A stretch of DNA of 64,000 bases from positions 176,001-240,000 of the forward strand of contig NZ_JAKVTW010000005.1 of assembly GCF_022489065.1 (NCBI RefSeq), given 5' to 3'. The position numbers were made by a program, and so were the translations under genes. This document shows, in pieces, positions 57,267-64,000 of this stretch; the first letter of the stretch is position 1, and the number at the start of each line of letters is the position of its first letter. The stretch comes from Vreelandella neptunia (GTDB lineage: Bacteria > Pseudomonadota > Gammaproteobacteria > Pseudomonadales > Halomonadaceae). Under the pieces are notes generated by a model, which made no database searches, was not told the DNA's origin, and worked only from the letters and a program-made list of their open reading frames with translations.

Positions 57267-59846
57267 ATGCGTTTTGATAAATTTACCGCCAAGCTTCAAG
57301 GTGCGATTGCCGAAGCGCAGTCGCTCGCCGTGGGTCGCGGCCACAATCAGCTAGACCCAGCACACTTGCTGCTGGCCCTGCTCGACACCAAAGACACCGG
57401 TATTAAAGCCCTGATTGAAAAAGCCGAGGGCAGTCCTTCGCGCCTGCGCGATGGTTTAATGCAGCAGTTGGATAACTTACCCAAGGTGGGTCAGTTTGAC
57501 GGCGAAGTGCAGCCATCGCGGGATTTCATCAAGCTTTTCAACTTAACCGACCGCGAAGCGCAAAAGCGCGGCGATCAGTTTATTGCCAGTGAGCTAGTGC
57601 TACTGGCGGCGTTGGAAATGAATTCGGCGATTACCAAGCTGCTGAAAGAGGCCGGGATTACCCGCAAATCCCTAGAAGCTGCCATTAACAGCCTACGGGG
57701 TGGTGCCACTGTGGATGATGCCAACGCCGAGGATCAGCGTGAAGCGCTCAATAAATACACCATGGATCTTACCCAGCGTGCGCTGGACGGCAAGCTCGAC
57801 CCGGTTATAGGTCGCGACGATGAAATTCGCCGCACCATTCAAGTGCTGCAGCGGCGCACCAAAAACAACCCGGTATTAATCGGCGAGCCTGGCGTGGGTA
57901 AAACCGCCATTGTCGAAGGCTTGGCCCAGCGCATCGTTAACGGCGAAGTGCCGGAAGGCCTCAAAGACAAGCGTGTGCTCTCACTGGATATGGGTTCGCT
58001 GCTGGCGGGTGCCAAGTTCCGCGGCGAGTTTGAAGAGCGTTTGAAATCCGTGCTGAAAGAGCTCTCCCAGGAAGAGGGACGGGTGATTCTGTTTATCGAT
58101 GAGCTGCACACCATGGTCGGTGCTGGCAAAGCCGAAGGTGCCATGGACGCGGGCAATATGCTCAAACCCGCCCTGGCTCGCGGTGAGCTGCACTGCGTGG
58201 GGGCGACCACGCTGGATGAGTATCGTAAGTACATCGAGAAGGATGCCGCTCTTGAGCGTCGTTTCCAGAAGGTGTTGGTGGATGAGCCCTCCGAAGAGGA
58301 TACCGTGGCGATTCTGCGCGGCCTGAAAGAGCGTTACGAAGTTCACCACGGTGTAGATATTACCGACTCCGCGATCATTGCTGCGGCCAAACTTTCGACG
58401 CGCTATATCACAGACCGGCAGTTGCCAGACAAAGCGATTGACCTGATTGATGAAGCCGCTTCGCGAATTCGTATGGAGCTGGACTCCAAACCTGAGTCGA
58501 TGGATCGCCTGGATCGCCGCTTGATTCAGCTCAAGATGGAGCGCGAAGCGCTCAAGAAAGAGACCGATGAGGCAAGTAAAAAACGCTTGGAAGCTTTAAG
58601 CGCCCAGATTCACGAGTTAGAGCGTGAATATGCCGATCTTGATGAAATCTGGAAAGCAGAGAAGGCCAGCATTCAGGGGGCAGCGCAGTTTAAGGCCGAT
58701 TTGGAGCAAGCGCGGCTTGATCTGGAGCAGGCCCGCCGCCAGGGCGATCTGGGCCGTATGTCGGAAATCCAGTATGGCAAGATTCCAGAGATCGAGAAGA
58801 GAATTGCTGAAAGCGGCGAGGGAGAGGCGGATACCTCTAGCCACCAGTTGCTGCGTTCCAACGTGACGGAAGAGGAGATTGCGGAAGTGGTTTCCCGCTG
58901 GACGGGCATTCCGGTCTCGAAAATGCTCGAAGGCGAGCGCGATAAGCTGCTGCGCATGGAAGAGGCGCTGCACGAGCGGGTGATTGGCCAGGATGAGGCC
59001 GTAGAGGCGGTGGCTAACGCAGTGCGCCGCTCGCGGGCCGGGCTCTCCGACCCCAATCGGCCTAACGGCTCATTCCTGTTCCTCGGCCCCACCGGGGTGG
59101 GTAAAACCGAGCTATGTAAGTCGCTGGCCAACTTCCTGTTCGATACCGAAGAGGCCATGGTGCGTATCGATATGTCGGAGTTTATGGAGAAGCACTCCGT
59201 GGCTCGCTTGATTGGTGCGCCTCCAGGCTACGTCGGCTATGAAGAGGGCGGCTACTTAACCGAAGCGGTGCGCCGCAAGCCTTATTCGGTGCTGTTGCTG
59301 GATGAGGTGGAAAAAGCGCATCCGGACGTTTTCAATATCCTGCTACAGGTGCTGGAAGACGGTCGCCTAACCGATGGCCAGGGCCGGACGGTAGATTTCC
59401 GTAATACCGTGATCGTGATGACCTCTAACATGGGCTCGGACATTATCCAGCGCATGGGGGGAGACGATAGCGATTATGAAGTAATGAAAAACATGGTCAT
59501 GGAGGTAGTGGGCAACCACTTCCGGCCTGAGCTCATTAACCGTATCGATGAAGTGGTGGTGTTCCACGCCCTTGGCCAAGAGCAGATTCAAGCGATTGCC
59601 GGTATTCAGTTGGAGCGCTTGAAAGTACGCCTTGCCGAGCATGACCTGAAGCTTGAAGTAAGCCCTGAAGCCATGGCGCAGCTGGCGGTAGTCGGCTTCG
59701 ACCCAGTGTATGGGGCGCGGCCGCTCAAGCGGGCGATTCAAAGCCGTATTGAGAACCCGCTGGCACAAGACTTGCTGCGAGGCAAATTTGCTCCGGGCGA
59801 TACCATTCATATCACTGCCGAAGAGGGCAAGCTGGTGTTTGGCTAA
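57267..59846 (+). CDS. clpB: ATP-dependent disaggregase ClpB
   Basis: An 859-residue Hsp100 chaperone. It has the N-terminal Clp-N repeats, AAA-1 with [18 protein letters not shown] and [15 protein letters not shown], the coiled-coil middle domain (about residues 400-530, [20 protein letters not shown]), AAA-2 with [14 protein letters not shown] and [15 protein letters not shown], and the C-terminal [11 protein letters not shown] sensor-2. The length and M-domain separate it from ClpA/C. AGGAGG lies 6 bases before ATG 57267. Works with DnaK to dissolve aggregates. Confidence 0.97.
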   Translation: MRFDKFTAKLQGAIAEAQSLAVGRGHNQLDPAHLLLALLDTKDTGIKALIEKAEGSPSRLRDGLMQQLDNLPKVGQFDGEVQPSRDFIKLFNLTDREAQKRGDQFIASELVLLAALEMNSAITKLLKEAGITRKSLEAAINSLRGGATVDDANAEDQREALNKYTMDLTQRALDGKLDPVIGRDDEIRRTIQVLQRRTKNNPVLIGEPGVGKTAIVEGLAQRIVNGEVPEGLKDKRVLSLDMGSLLAGAKFRGEFEERLKSVLKELSQEEGRVILFIDELHTMVGAGKAEGAMDAGNMLKPALARGELHCVGATTLDEYRKYIEKDAALERRFQKVLVDEPSEEDTVAILRGLKERYEVHHGVDITDSAIIAAAKLSTRYITDRQLPDKAIDLIDEAASRIRMELDSKPESMDRLDRRLIQLKMEREALKKETDEASKKRLEALSAQIHELEREYADLDEIWKAEKASIQGAAQFKADLEQARLDLEQARRQGDLGRMSEIQYGKIPEIEKRIAESGEGEADTSSHQLLRSNVTEEEIAEVVSRWTGIPVSKMLEGERDKLLRMEEALHERVIGQDEAVEAVANAVRRSRAGLSDPNRPNGSFLFLGPTGVGKTELCKSLANFLFDTEEAMVRIDMSEFMEKHSVARLIGAPPGYVGYEEGGYLTEAVRRKPYSVLLLDEVEKAHPDVFNILLQVLEDGRLTDGQGRTVDFRNTVIVMTSNMGSDIIQRMGGDDSDYEVMKNMVMEVVGNHFRPELINRIDEVVVFHALGQEQIQAIAGIQLERLKVRLAEHDLKLEVSPEAMAQLAVVGFDPVYGARPLKRAIQSRIENPLAQDLLRGKFAPGDTIHITAEEGKLVFG

Positions 59847-59880
59847 ATTTTTATGCCACTTTTGCGCAATTGAATAGGGA

Positions 59881-59915
59881 AAAAGCCCCGCTAGCTTGGC
59901 TGGCGGGGCTTTTTT
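59881..59915 (+). terminator. clpB terminator
   Basis: AGCCCCGC / GCGGGGCT 8-bp stem, loop of about 11, T-run of five to six; the A-run allows minus-strand use. Confidence 0.88.
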
Positions 59916-59958
59916 AATGGCTTCCTGCGACCTTTGTTGCGTTTGGCCTTCTCGGAGG

Positions 59959-59987
59959 TTGACAGGTTGAGGGCGCTAATGGAATCT
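59959..59987 (+). promoter_or_regulatory. Candidate promoter of the ilvIH leader
   Basis: TTGACA (59959-59964), then a 17-base spacer and the weak -10 GAATCT. It would start a leader of about 330 nt before ilvI. The -10 match is poor, so confidence is low. Confidence 0.35.
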
Positions 59988-60002
59988 TGTCGGTTCCTGA
60001 TT

Positions 60003-60322
60003 TGCGGGCGCGGACTCAACGGGCAACCCCTAATCCCCGCGCGAAGGGTAGGCGAAAGCCTCTACCCGCCGAAGGACTTCCGGGTTTGAGCTAACCGCTC
60101 AGCCTGGCCAACGCCCCGACACGGCGAACTGCCGTGAAAGGGAGTGAGTGATTTATGTCGCCATAATCCACTCGCTCCCAATAAGAGTGCAGGCCCTAAC
60201 CGGGCCTCCTGCCAGGGTTTGGCATCAGGTGTCGGCTTGGGCCGGCAGCGGCATACCGCCGCACTCGACACCGTGCCCAGGTGGGTACGGATCGCACTCG
60301 AGACCTCTAGGGGAGAAATACA
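60003..60322 (+). promoter_or_regulatory. Long structured 5' leader of ilvIH
   Basis: At least seven good stems fit in about 320 nt: 60008-60013/60037-60042; a GAAA-capped hairpin 60046-60067; TGAGC/GCTCA 60087-60101; CACGGC/GCCGTG 60120-60136; an 11-bp stem with an inner 5-bp stem 60140-60179; GCAGG/CCTGC 60189-60212; and GGTGTCG/CGACACC 60228-60272 with a 4-bp inner hairpin. Finally CCCAGGT (60276-60282) can pair with ACCT (60303-60306) and GGG (60310-60312), the latter being part of the ilvI ribosome site. A competing pair CCCG/CGGG (60065-60068/60081-60084) would break the GAAA hairpin. I cannot assign it to a known RNA family. Confidence 0.65.
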
Positions 60323-60372
60323 GTGGAACTGCTTTCCGGCGCAGATATGATTGCCCGCTTCTTGCAAGATGA
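60148..60372 (+). CDS. Possible leader peptide frame rich in Ile/Val/Leu at its start
   Basis: A GTG at 60148, with AAAGG 6 bases before it, opens a 74-codon frame beginning MIYVAIIHSLPIRVQAL: eight of codons 2-17 are Ile, Val or Leu, two of the Ile codons being ATA. It starts within the 11-bp leader stem and ends 50 bases inside ilvI. The later part has no protein-like look. It may act as an attenuator-style leader peptide, or be a chance frame. Not a normal gene. Confidence 0.3.
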   Translation: MIYVAIIHSLPIRVQALTGPPARVWHQVSAWAGSGIPPHSTPCPGGYGSHSRPLGEKYSGTAFRRRYDCPLLAR

Positions 60373-62047
60373 GGGCATCGAATACATTTATGGTTACCCC
60401 GGCGGTGCAGCGCTGCATATTTACGATGCACTCTTCCGCCAGGACAAGGTGAAGCACATTTTGGTGCGTCACGAGCAAGCGGCGACTCACGCAGCGGATG
60501 GCTATGCCCGCGCCTCGGGCAAAGCCGGCTGCGTGCTTGTCACGTCAGGCCCCGGTGCAACGAATGCCGTCACCGGTATCGCTACCGCCTACATGGACTC
60601 AATTCCCATGGTAGTGCTGTGTGGCCAGGTGGCGAGTCATTTGATCGGTGAAGATGCCTTTCAGGAAACCGATATCGTCGGTGTGACACGCCCGATCGTG
60701 AAGCATAGCTTCTCAATCCGTCACCCGTCTGAAATTCCGGAAGTGTTGAAAAAGGCGTTCTACCTGGCGTCGACCGGTCGCCCCGGCCCGGTGGTGGTCG
60801 ATATCCCAAAAGACATGACCGCCCCCACCGAGCGTTACGAATATGTTTACCCGAAAAAGGTAAAACTGCGTTCGTACAACCCGGTCACCCGTGGCCATAC
60901 TGGGCAGATCAAAAAAGCCGTCGAGATGATGCTGAAGGCTAAGCGCCCGGTGTTTTATACCGGTGGTGGCGTGGTAACGGGCAAAGCCAGCGAAGGTTTG
61001 ACCGATCTGGTCAAGCAGCTGGGTTATCCGATCACTACCACGCTGATGGGGATTGGCGCGTACCCTCAAAGTGACCGGCAGTGTTTGGGCTGGCTGGGCA
61101 TGCATGGTTCTTATGAATCCAATATGGCTATGCACCACGCCGACCTGATTATTGCCATCGGGGCGCGTTTTGATGACCGCGTGACCAACAGCACGTCGAA
61201 GTTCTGCCCCACAGCTAAAATCATCCATGTTGATGTGGATCCGAGCTCGATCTCTAAAACGGTACGTGCCGATGTGCCGATCGTTGGTCCGGCCTCCAGC
61301 GTTATCAACGAGATGATCAGCTTGGTGCAAGGGCATAAAATTGCTCATCCTGAAGCACTAACGGAATGGTGGCAGAAAGTTGACGGCTGGCGCGCCGACC
61401 GTGAAGGCAAGCTTTATGAACCGTCCAAGCCCGGCGAAGCGCTTAAGCCACAGGAAGTGATCGAAGCGCTCTGCCGTGTTACTCGAGGCGAAGCCTACGT
61501 GACCACCGATGTTGGTCAGCACCAGATGTTTGCTGCTCAGTACTATAAGTTTGATAAACCCAACCGACTGATCACCTCAGGTGGTTTGGGCACCATGGGC
61601 TTTGGCTTCCCTGCTGCCATGGGGATCAAGCAGAACTACCCAGATGATGACGTAGTATGCGTTACCGGTGAAGGTAGCTTCCAGATGATGATGCAGGAGC
61701 TGTCCACCTGTAAGCAGTATGGCGTGGGCGTTAAGATCGTCAATCTGAATAACGCGTCGCTTGGCATGGTGCGTCAGTGGCAGGACTTGAACTACAAGTC
61801 GCGCCACGCACACTCCTATATGGAGTCGCTGCCGGACTTTCATATGCTGATTGAGGCGTATGGGTTTACCGCGATTACCGTTACCACGATAGACGAGCTT
61901 GAACCAGCGCTTGAGCGTGCTTTTGCTGATAAGCACGAACTGGTGTTCCTTGACGTGAAGGTCGATCCCTTTGAGCACGTCTATCCGATGCAGGTGCCGT
62001 TAGGTGCTATGCGCGACATGCTGCTGTCTAAAACGGAGCGTACCTGA
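60323..62047 (+). CDS. ilvI: Acetolactate synthase large subunit
   Basis: A 574-residue thiamine-diphosphate enzyme, first common step of Ile/Val/Leu synthesis. It has the N-terminal catalytic Glu region (YGYPGGAALHIYDAL, HEQAATHAADGYARASGKAG), LVTSGPGATNAVTGIATAYMDS, and the ThDP/Mg motif from GEGSFQMMMQEL to VNLNNASLGMV. The start is GTG at 60323 with GGGGAGA 8 bases upstream, the ribosome site that the leader can occlude. The small subunit gene overlaps the stop by one base. Confidence 0.95.
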   Translation: MELLSGADMIARFLQDEGIEYIYGYPGGAALHIYDALFRQDKVKHILVRHEQAATHAADGYARASGKAGCVLVTSGPGATNAVTGIATAYMDSIPMVVLCGQVASHLIGEDAFQETDIVGVTRPIVKHSFSIRHPSEIPEVLKKAFYLASTGRPGPVVVDIPKDMTAPTERYEYVYPKKVKLRSYNPVTRGHTGQIKKAVEMMLKAKRPVFYTGGGVVTGKASEGLTDLVKQLGYPITTTLMGIGAYPQSDRQCLGWLGMHGSYESNMAMHHADLIIAIGARFDDRVTNSTSKFCPTAKIIHVDVDPSSISKTVRADVPIVGPASSVINEMISLVQGHKIAHPEALTEWWQKVDGWRADREGKLYEPSKPGEALKPQEVIEALCRVTRGEAYVTTDVGQHQMFAAQYYKFDKPNRLITSGGLGTMGFGFPAAMGIKQNYPDDDVVCVTGEGSFQMMMQELSTCKQYGVGVKIVNLNNASLGMVRQWQDLNYKSRHAHSYMESLPDFHMLIEAYGFTAITVTTIDELEPALERAFADKHELVFLDVKVDPFEHVYPMQVPLGAMRDMLLSKTERT

Positions 62048-62538
62048 TGCGTCATATCATCTCGATTCTGTTAGAAAATGAACCGGGTGCGCTGTCACGT
62101 GTGGTCGGGTTGTTCTCTCAGCGTAATTTCAACATTGAAACGCTTAACGTAGCGCCGACAGAAGACCCGTCGCTATCGCGCTTAACGGTCACCACCGTGG
62201 GTGATGACCGAGTGATTGAGCAGATCACCAAGCACCTCAATAAGTTGATCGATGTGGTTAAGCTGGTGGATCTCACCGAAGGCAACCATATCGAGCGCGA
62301 GTTGATGCTGGTGAAGGTAAAAGCGCTAGGTTCTGCCCGTGATGAGGTGAAGCGCACGGTAGATATCTTCCGCGCGCAGATCGTCGACGTGACGCCAAGC
62401 CTATATACCGTTCAGATCACTGGCGATGCGGGCAAGCTGGATGCTTTCCTGCAGGCCATGGCGCCGGTGGGTATTCTTGAGGTTGCCCGTACTGGGGTTT
62501 CCGGTATCGCCCGGGGCGATAAGGTTTTATCGCTCTAA
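62047..62538 (+). CDS. ilvH: Acetolactate synthase small (regulatory) subunit
   Basis: A 163-residue protein with an N-terminal ACT domain (RHIISILLENEPGALSRVVGLFSQRNFNIETLNVAPTEDPSLSRLT), which binds valine for feedback control, and the C-terminal domain that activates the large subunit. Its ATG is in the TGATG overlap with ilvI. Confidence 0.95.
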   Translation: MRHIISILLENEPGALSRVVGLFSQRNFNIETLNVAPTEDPSLSRLTVTTVGDDRVIEQITKHLNKLIDVVKLVDLTEGNHIERELMLVKVKALGSARDEVKRTVDIFRAQIVDVTPSLYTVQITGDAGKLDAFLQAMAPVGILEVARTGVSGIARGDKVLSL

Positions 62539-62583
62539 AAACGAAAACGCACAGTCATATAGCTAGCACTTTAACGTAAGCAT

Positions 62584-62618
62584 AAGCGTCGCTTCTTTAC
62601 CGGAGCGGCGCTTTTTTT
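62584..62618 (+). terminator. ilvIH terminator
   Basis: AAGCGTCGCT / AGCGGCGCTT with one mismatch, loop of ten, seven T. Confidence 0.85.
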
Positions 62619-62752
62619 GTTCTTAGCTGGTTAATGCTAGCCAATGTTGGCCCATAGGCGTCAATGAAGCAATTGGCTGGCTGAGTGGCGCTCACCGTGT
62701 AGAATGAACGTGATCACTGTTCCCGTGACTTCACTTTTAATGGATGAAACCT

Positions 62753-63658
62753 ATGACACAGGACGCTCGCGATCAAGAGCACGTTAGCCCAGAACAGCCA
62801 AATTCTGCTCAGACAAGCGCTGATCAGCCAGATAATACTGCTCAGTCAGATAATGCTGATCAGTCTGAAGTAGTGGGCAACGAGGATTTGGCAACTGCAT
62901 TCTTGCGTGAAACGGAAGTGGTTGAGGAAACCGTAGAAAACGGCAAAAAGATTCGCCGCAGAGGTATCTATTTACTGCCTAACTTGTTTACCACTTCGGC
63001 ACTTTTTGCCGGGTTCTTTGCAGTTGTCGCTGGTATCAATGGCGATTTTACCTCGGCTGCCGTCGCGATCTTTATTGCCATGGTACTGGATGGCTTGGAT
63101 GGTCGTGTCGCACGAATGACCAATACGCAAAGCGAGTTTGGCGCTGAGTACGACAGCTTGGCCGATATGATTTCATTCGGTATGGCACCGGCATTAGTCG
63201 CCTTTACTTGGATTCTGCAGGATATTGGTAAGACCGGCTGGGTAGTGGCTTTTCTCTATGTAGCCTGCGCGGCGCTTCGCCTTGCGCGCTTCAATGTTCA
63301 AATTGGCAGTGTCGACAAAAAATGGTTTATCGGATTACCAAGTCCCTCCGCAGCAGCGTTAGTAGCGGCCAGCGTGTGGACCTTCCATAGCTTTGATGCT
63401 GATGCCTTTGGTTTCAAACTATTGATGTTGGTAGTGGTTGCAGCGGCAGGCGTACTAATGGTGAGCAATATCCGCTACTACAGCTTCAAAGATCTCGACT
63501 TTAAGAAGCCGGTACCTTTTGTTGTGCTGCTGGCCATCGTTTTGGCTTTCGTTATGATCTCCGTTGAGCCTTCGGTAATGCTGTTATTGCTGTTTGGTGC
63601 CTACGTGGCTTCAGGCCCTGTGTTAGCCGTTATGCGTAAGGCCAAAACCAGCAGCTAG
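62753..63658 (+). CDS. pssA: Phosphatidylserine synthase, membrane type
   Basis: A 301-residue CDP-alcohol phosphatidyltransferase with about eight helices. The catalytic motif D-G-x2-A-R-x8-G-x3-D-x3-D is present (VLDGLDGRVARMTNTQSEFGAEYDSLADMISFG). Long N-terminal hydrophilic extension (about 65 residues, Gln/Asp/Asn/Ser-rich, QPDNTAQSDNADQ). It makes phosphatidylserine from CDP-diacylglycerol and serine. ATG 62753 is preferred; 62744 is also in frame. Between ilvIH and an rRNA operon. Confidence 0.92.
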   Translation: MTQDARDQEHVSPEQPNSAQTSADQPDNTAQSDNADQSEVVGNEDLATAFLRETEVVEETVENGKKIRRRGIYLLPNLFTTSALFAGFFAVVAGINGDFTSAAVAIFIAMVLDGLDGRVARMTNTQSEFGAEYDSLADMISFGMAPALVAFTWILQDIGKTGWVVAFLYVACAALRLARFNVQIGSVDKKWFIGLPSPSAAALVAASVWTFHSFDADAFGFKLLMLVVVAAAGVLMVSNIRYYSFKDLDFKKPVPFVVLLAIVLAFVMISVEPSVMLLLLFGAYVASGPVLAVMRKAKTSS

Positions 63659-63846
63659 CACTTTTCTGCACCTTTTTTGACAGTTATTTCACAACAGCTC
63701 TTGCCAACCCGGCCGTGAAACCGTAAAGTACGCATCCGCTGCCGGGGACGCCAAGCGTTACCAGCGGTGGATGAAGTGTAAAAAGCTTCGGTTTGTCAGG
63801 AGGTTAGCGTCGATTGATCGCTCGCTTCCCTCGCTGGAAACGGCGG
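63659..63846 (+). other. Region upstream of the rRNA promoter
   Basis: No gene. It contains an imperfect dyad (CATCCGCTG near 63732 with CAGCGGTGGATG near 63763) that may form a hairpin at the end of the pssA transcript or act as an upstream element. No clear Fis sites were assigned. Confidence 0.35.
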
Positions 63847-63874
63847 TTGACAAACACCAGGAAGTGCGTAGAAT
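63847..63874 (+). promoter_or_regulatory. rRNA operon promoter
   Basis: TTGACA, 16-base spacer, TAGAAT, followed by a GC-rich start region (ACGCC). The strong -35, 16-bp spacing and GC discriminator are typical of rrn P1/P2 promoters. Confidence 0.8.
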
Positions 63875-64000
63875 ACGCCTTCCTCGCTGAGGCCCGCCAG
63901 TTCAACGGCAGCCCGGTTGCTTTCACAGCAACCACGTAGCGAAACCGCTCTTTAACAATTTGATCAGGTAATTCATGTGGGCGCTTGCTGATACGGTGAC
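63875..64000 (+). promoter_or_regulatory. rRNA leader with antitermination signals
   Basis: A boxB-like hairpin GGTTGC / GCAACC (63915-63933) followed by boxA GCTCTTTAACA (63947-63957), the NusB/NusE binding site, and then the pre-16S leader. The 16S gene must start just past the window edge. Confidence 0.85.

Noticed and set aside
60144..60350. A 68-codon frame starting GTG in the ilv leader
   Set aside because: The start is one base after the ribosome site and its codons are not enriched in branched-chain residues; the 60148 frame is the better leader candidate.

Overview
The window looks like chromosomal DNA of a moderately halophilic gammaproteobacterium of the Halomonadaceae (Halomonas type). 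The grounds are mid-50s percent GC by eye, gammaproteobacterial gene families throughout, and two gene orders shared with Pseudomonas and Escherichia: rpsT-murJ-ribF-ileS-lspA-fkpB-ispH followed by minor pilin genes, and bamD/rluD-pgeF-clpB lying close to pssA and an rRNA operon. No prophage, intact insertion sequence, tRNA or CRISPR array was seen. The species call is inference, because no 16S sequence is inside the window; only the rRNA leader is present at the right edge.

Layout. 1-3.1 kb: a sugar or polyol catabolic operon (TIM-barrel isomerase, Gfo/Idh/MocA oxidoreductase, SDR dehydrogenase). 3.1-9.5 kb: an acidic secreted protein behind a sigma-54-like site, a membrane acyltransferase-like protein, a class A-like serine hydrolase, a parvulin, a YadGH-type ABC exporter and YejK. 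9.4-13.7 kb: a HigBA module whose toxin gene carries an in-frame stop, a terB-exoD-yqhA cluster, a class C-like serine hydrolase, a 24-residue membrane peptide and a small unknown protein. 13.9-22 kb: a late flagellar island with two tandem fliD genes and a flagellin, each with a sigma-28-type promoter, followed by a large OGT-like glycosyltransferase fused to two methyltransferase-like domains, probably the flagellin modification enzyme. 22.3-25.4 kb: a ZipA-like membrane protein and a cystine-type ABC importer.

25.7-37.4 kb: the rpsT-to-ispH housekeeping block, a minor type IV pilin operon (pilE-, pilV-, pilW- and pilX-like) and trpS. 37.4-40.3 kb: a degenerate stretch and a PilZ/HD-GYP-like c-di-GMP protein interrupted by a frameshift. 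40.3-47.4 kb: an AI-2E family transporter, a YeeE/YedE sulfur transporter, malic enzyme and aconitase. 47.6-54.2 kb: trxB, a FimT/GspH pseudopilin, thiO, a PP0621-type protein, nadE and a chemoreceptor. 54.3-64 kb: bamD, rluD-pgeF, clpB with a textbook sigma-32 promoter, ilvIH behind a long highly structured leader, pssA, and the promoter and antitermination leader of an rRNA operon that continues past the window.

The best candidate for something undescribed is the roughly 330-nt ilvIH leader. It has a GNRA-capped hairpin, several further stems, a pairing that can hide the ilvI ribosome-binding site, and a short overlapping reading frame that begins with an Ile/Val/Leu-rich stretch. Next in interest are the three-module flagellar glycosyltransferase, the minor pilin with an unusual beta-repeat tail, a 13-bp tandem repeat array running into murJ, and the interrupted higB and PilZ genes. 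All function calls rest on motif recognition and memory of families; no database search was run.
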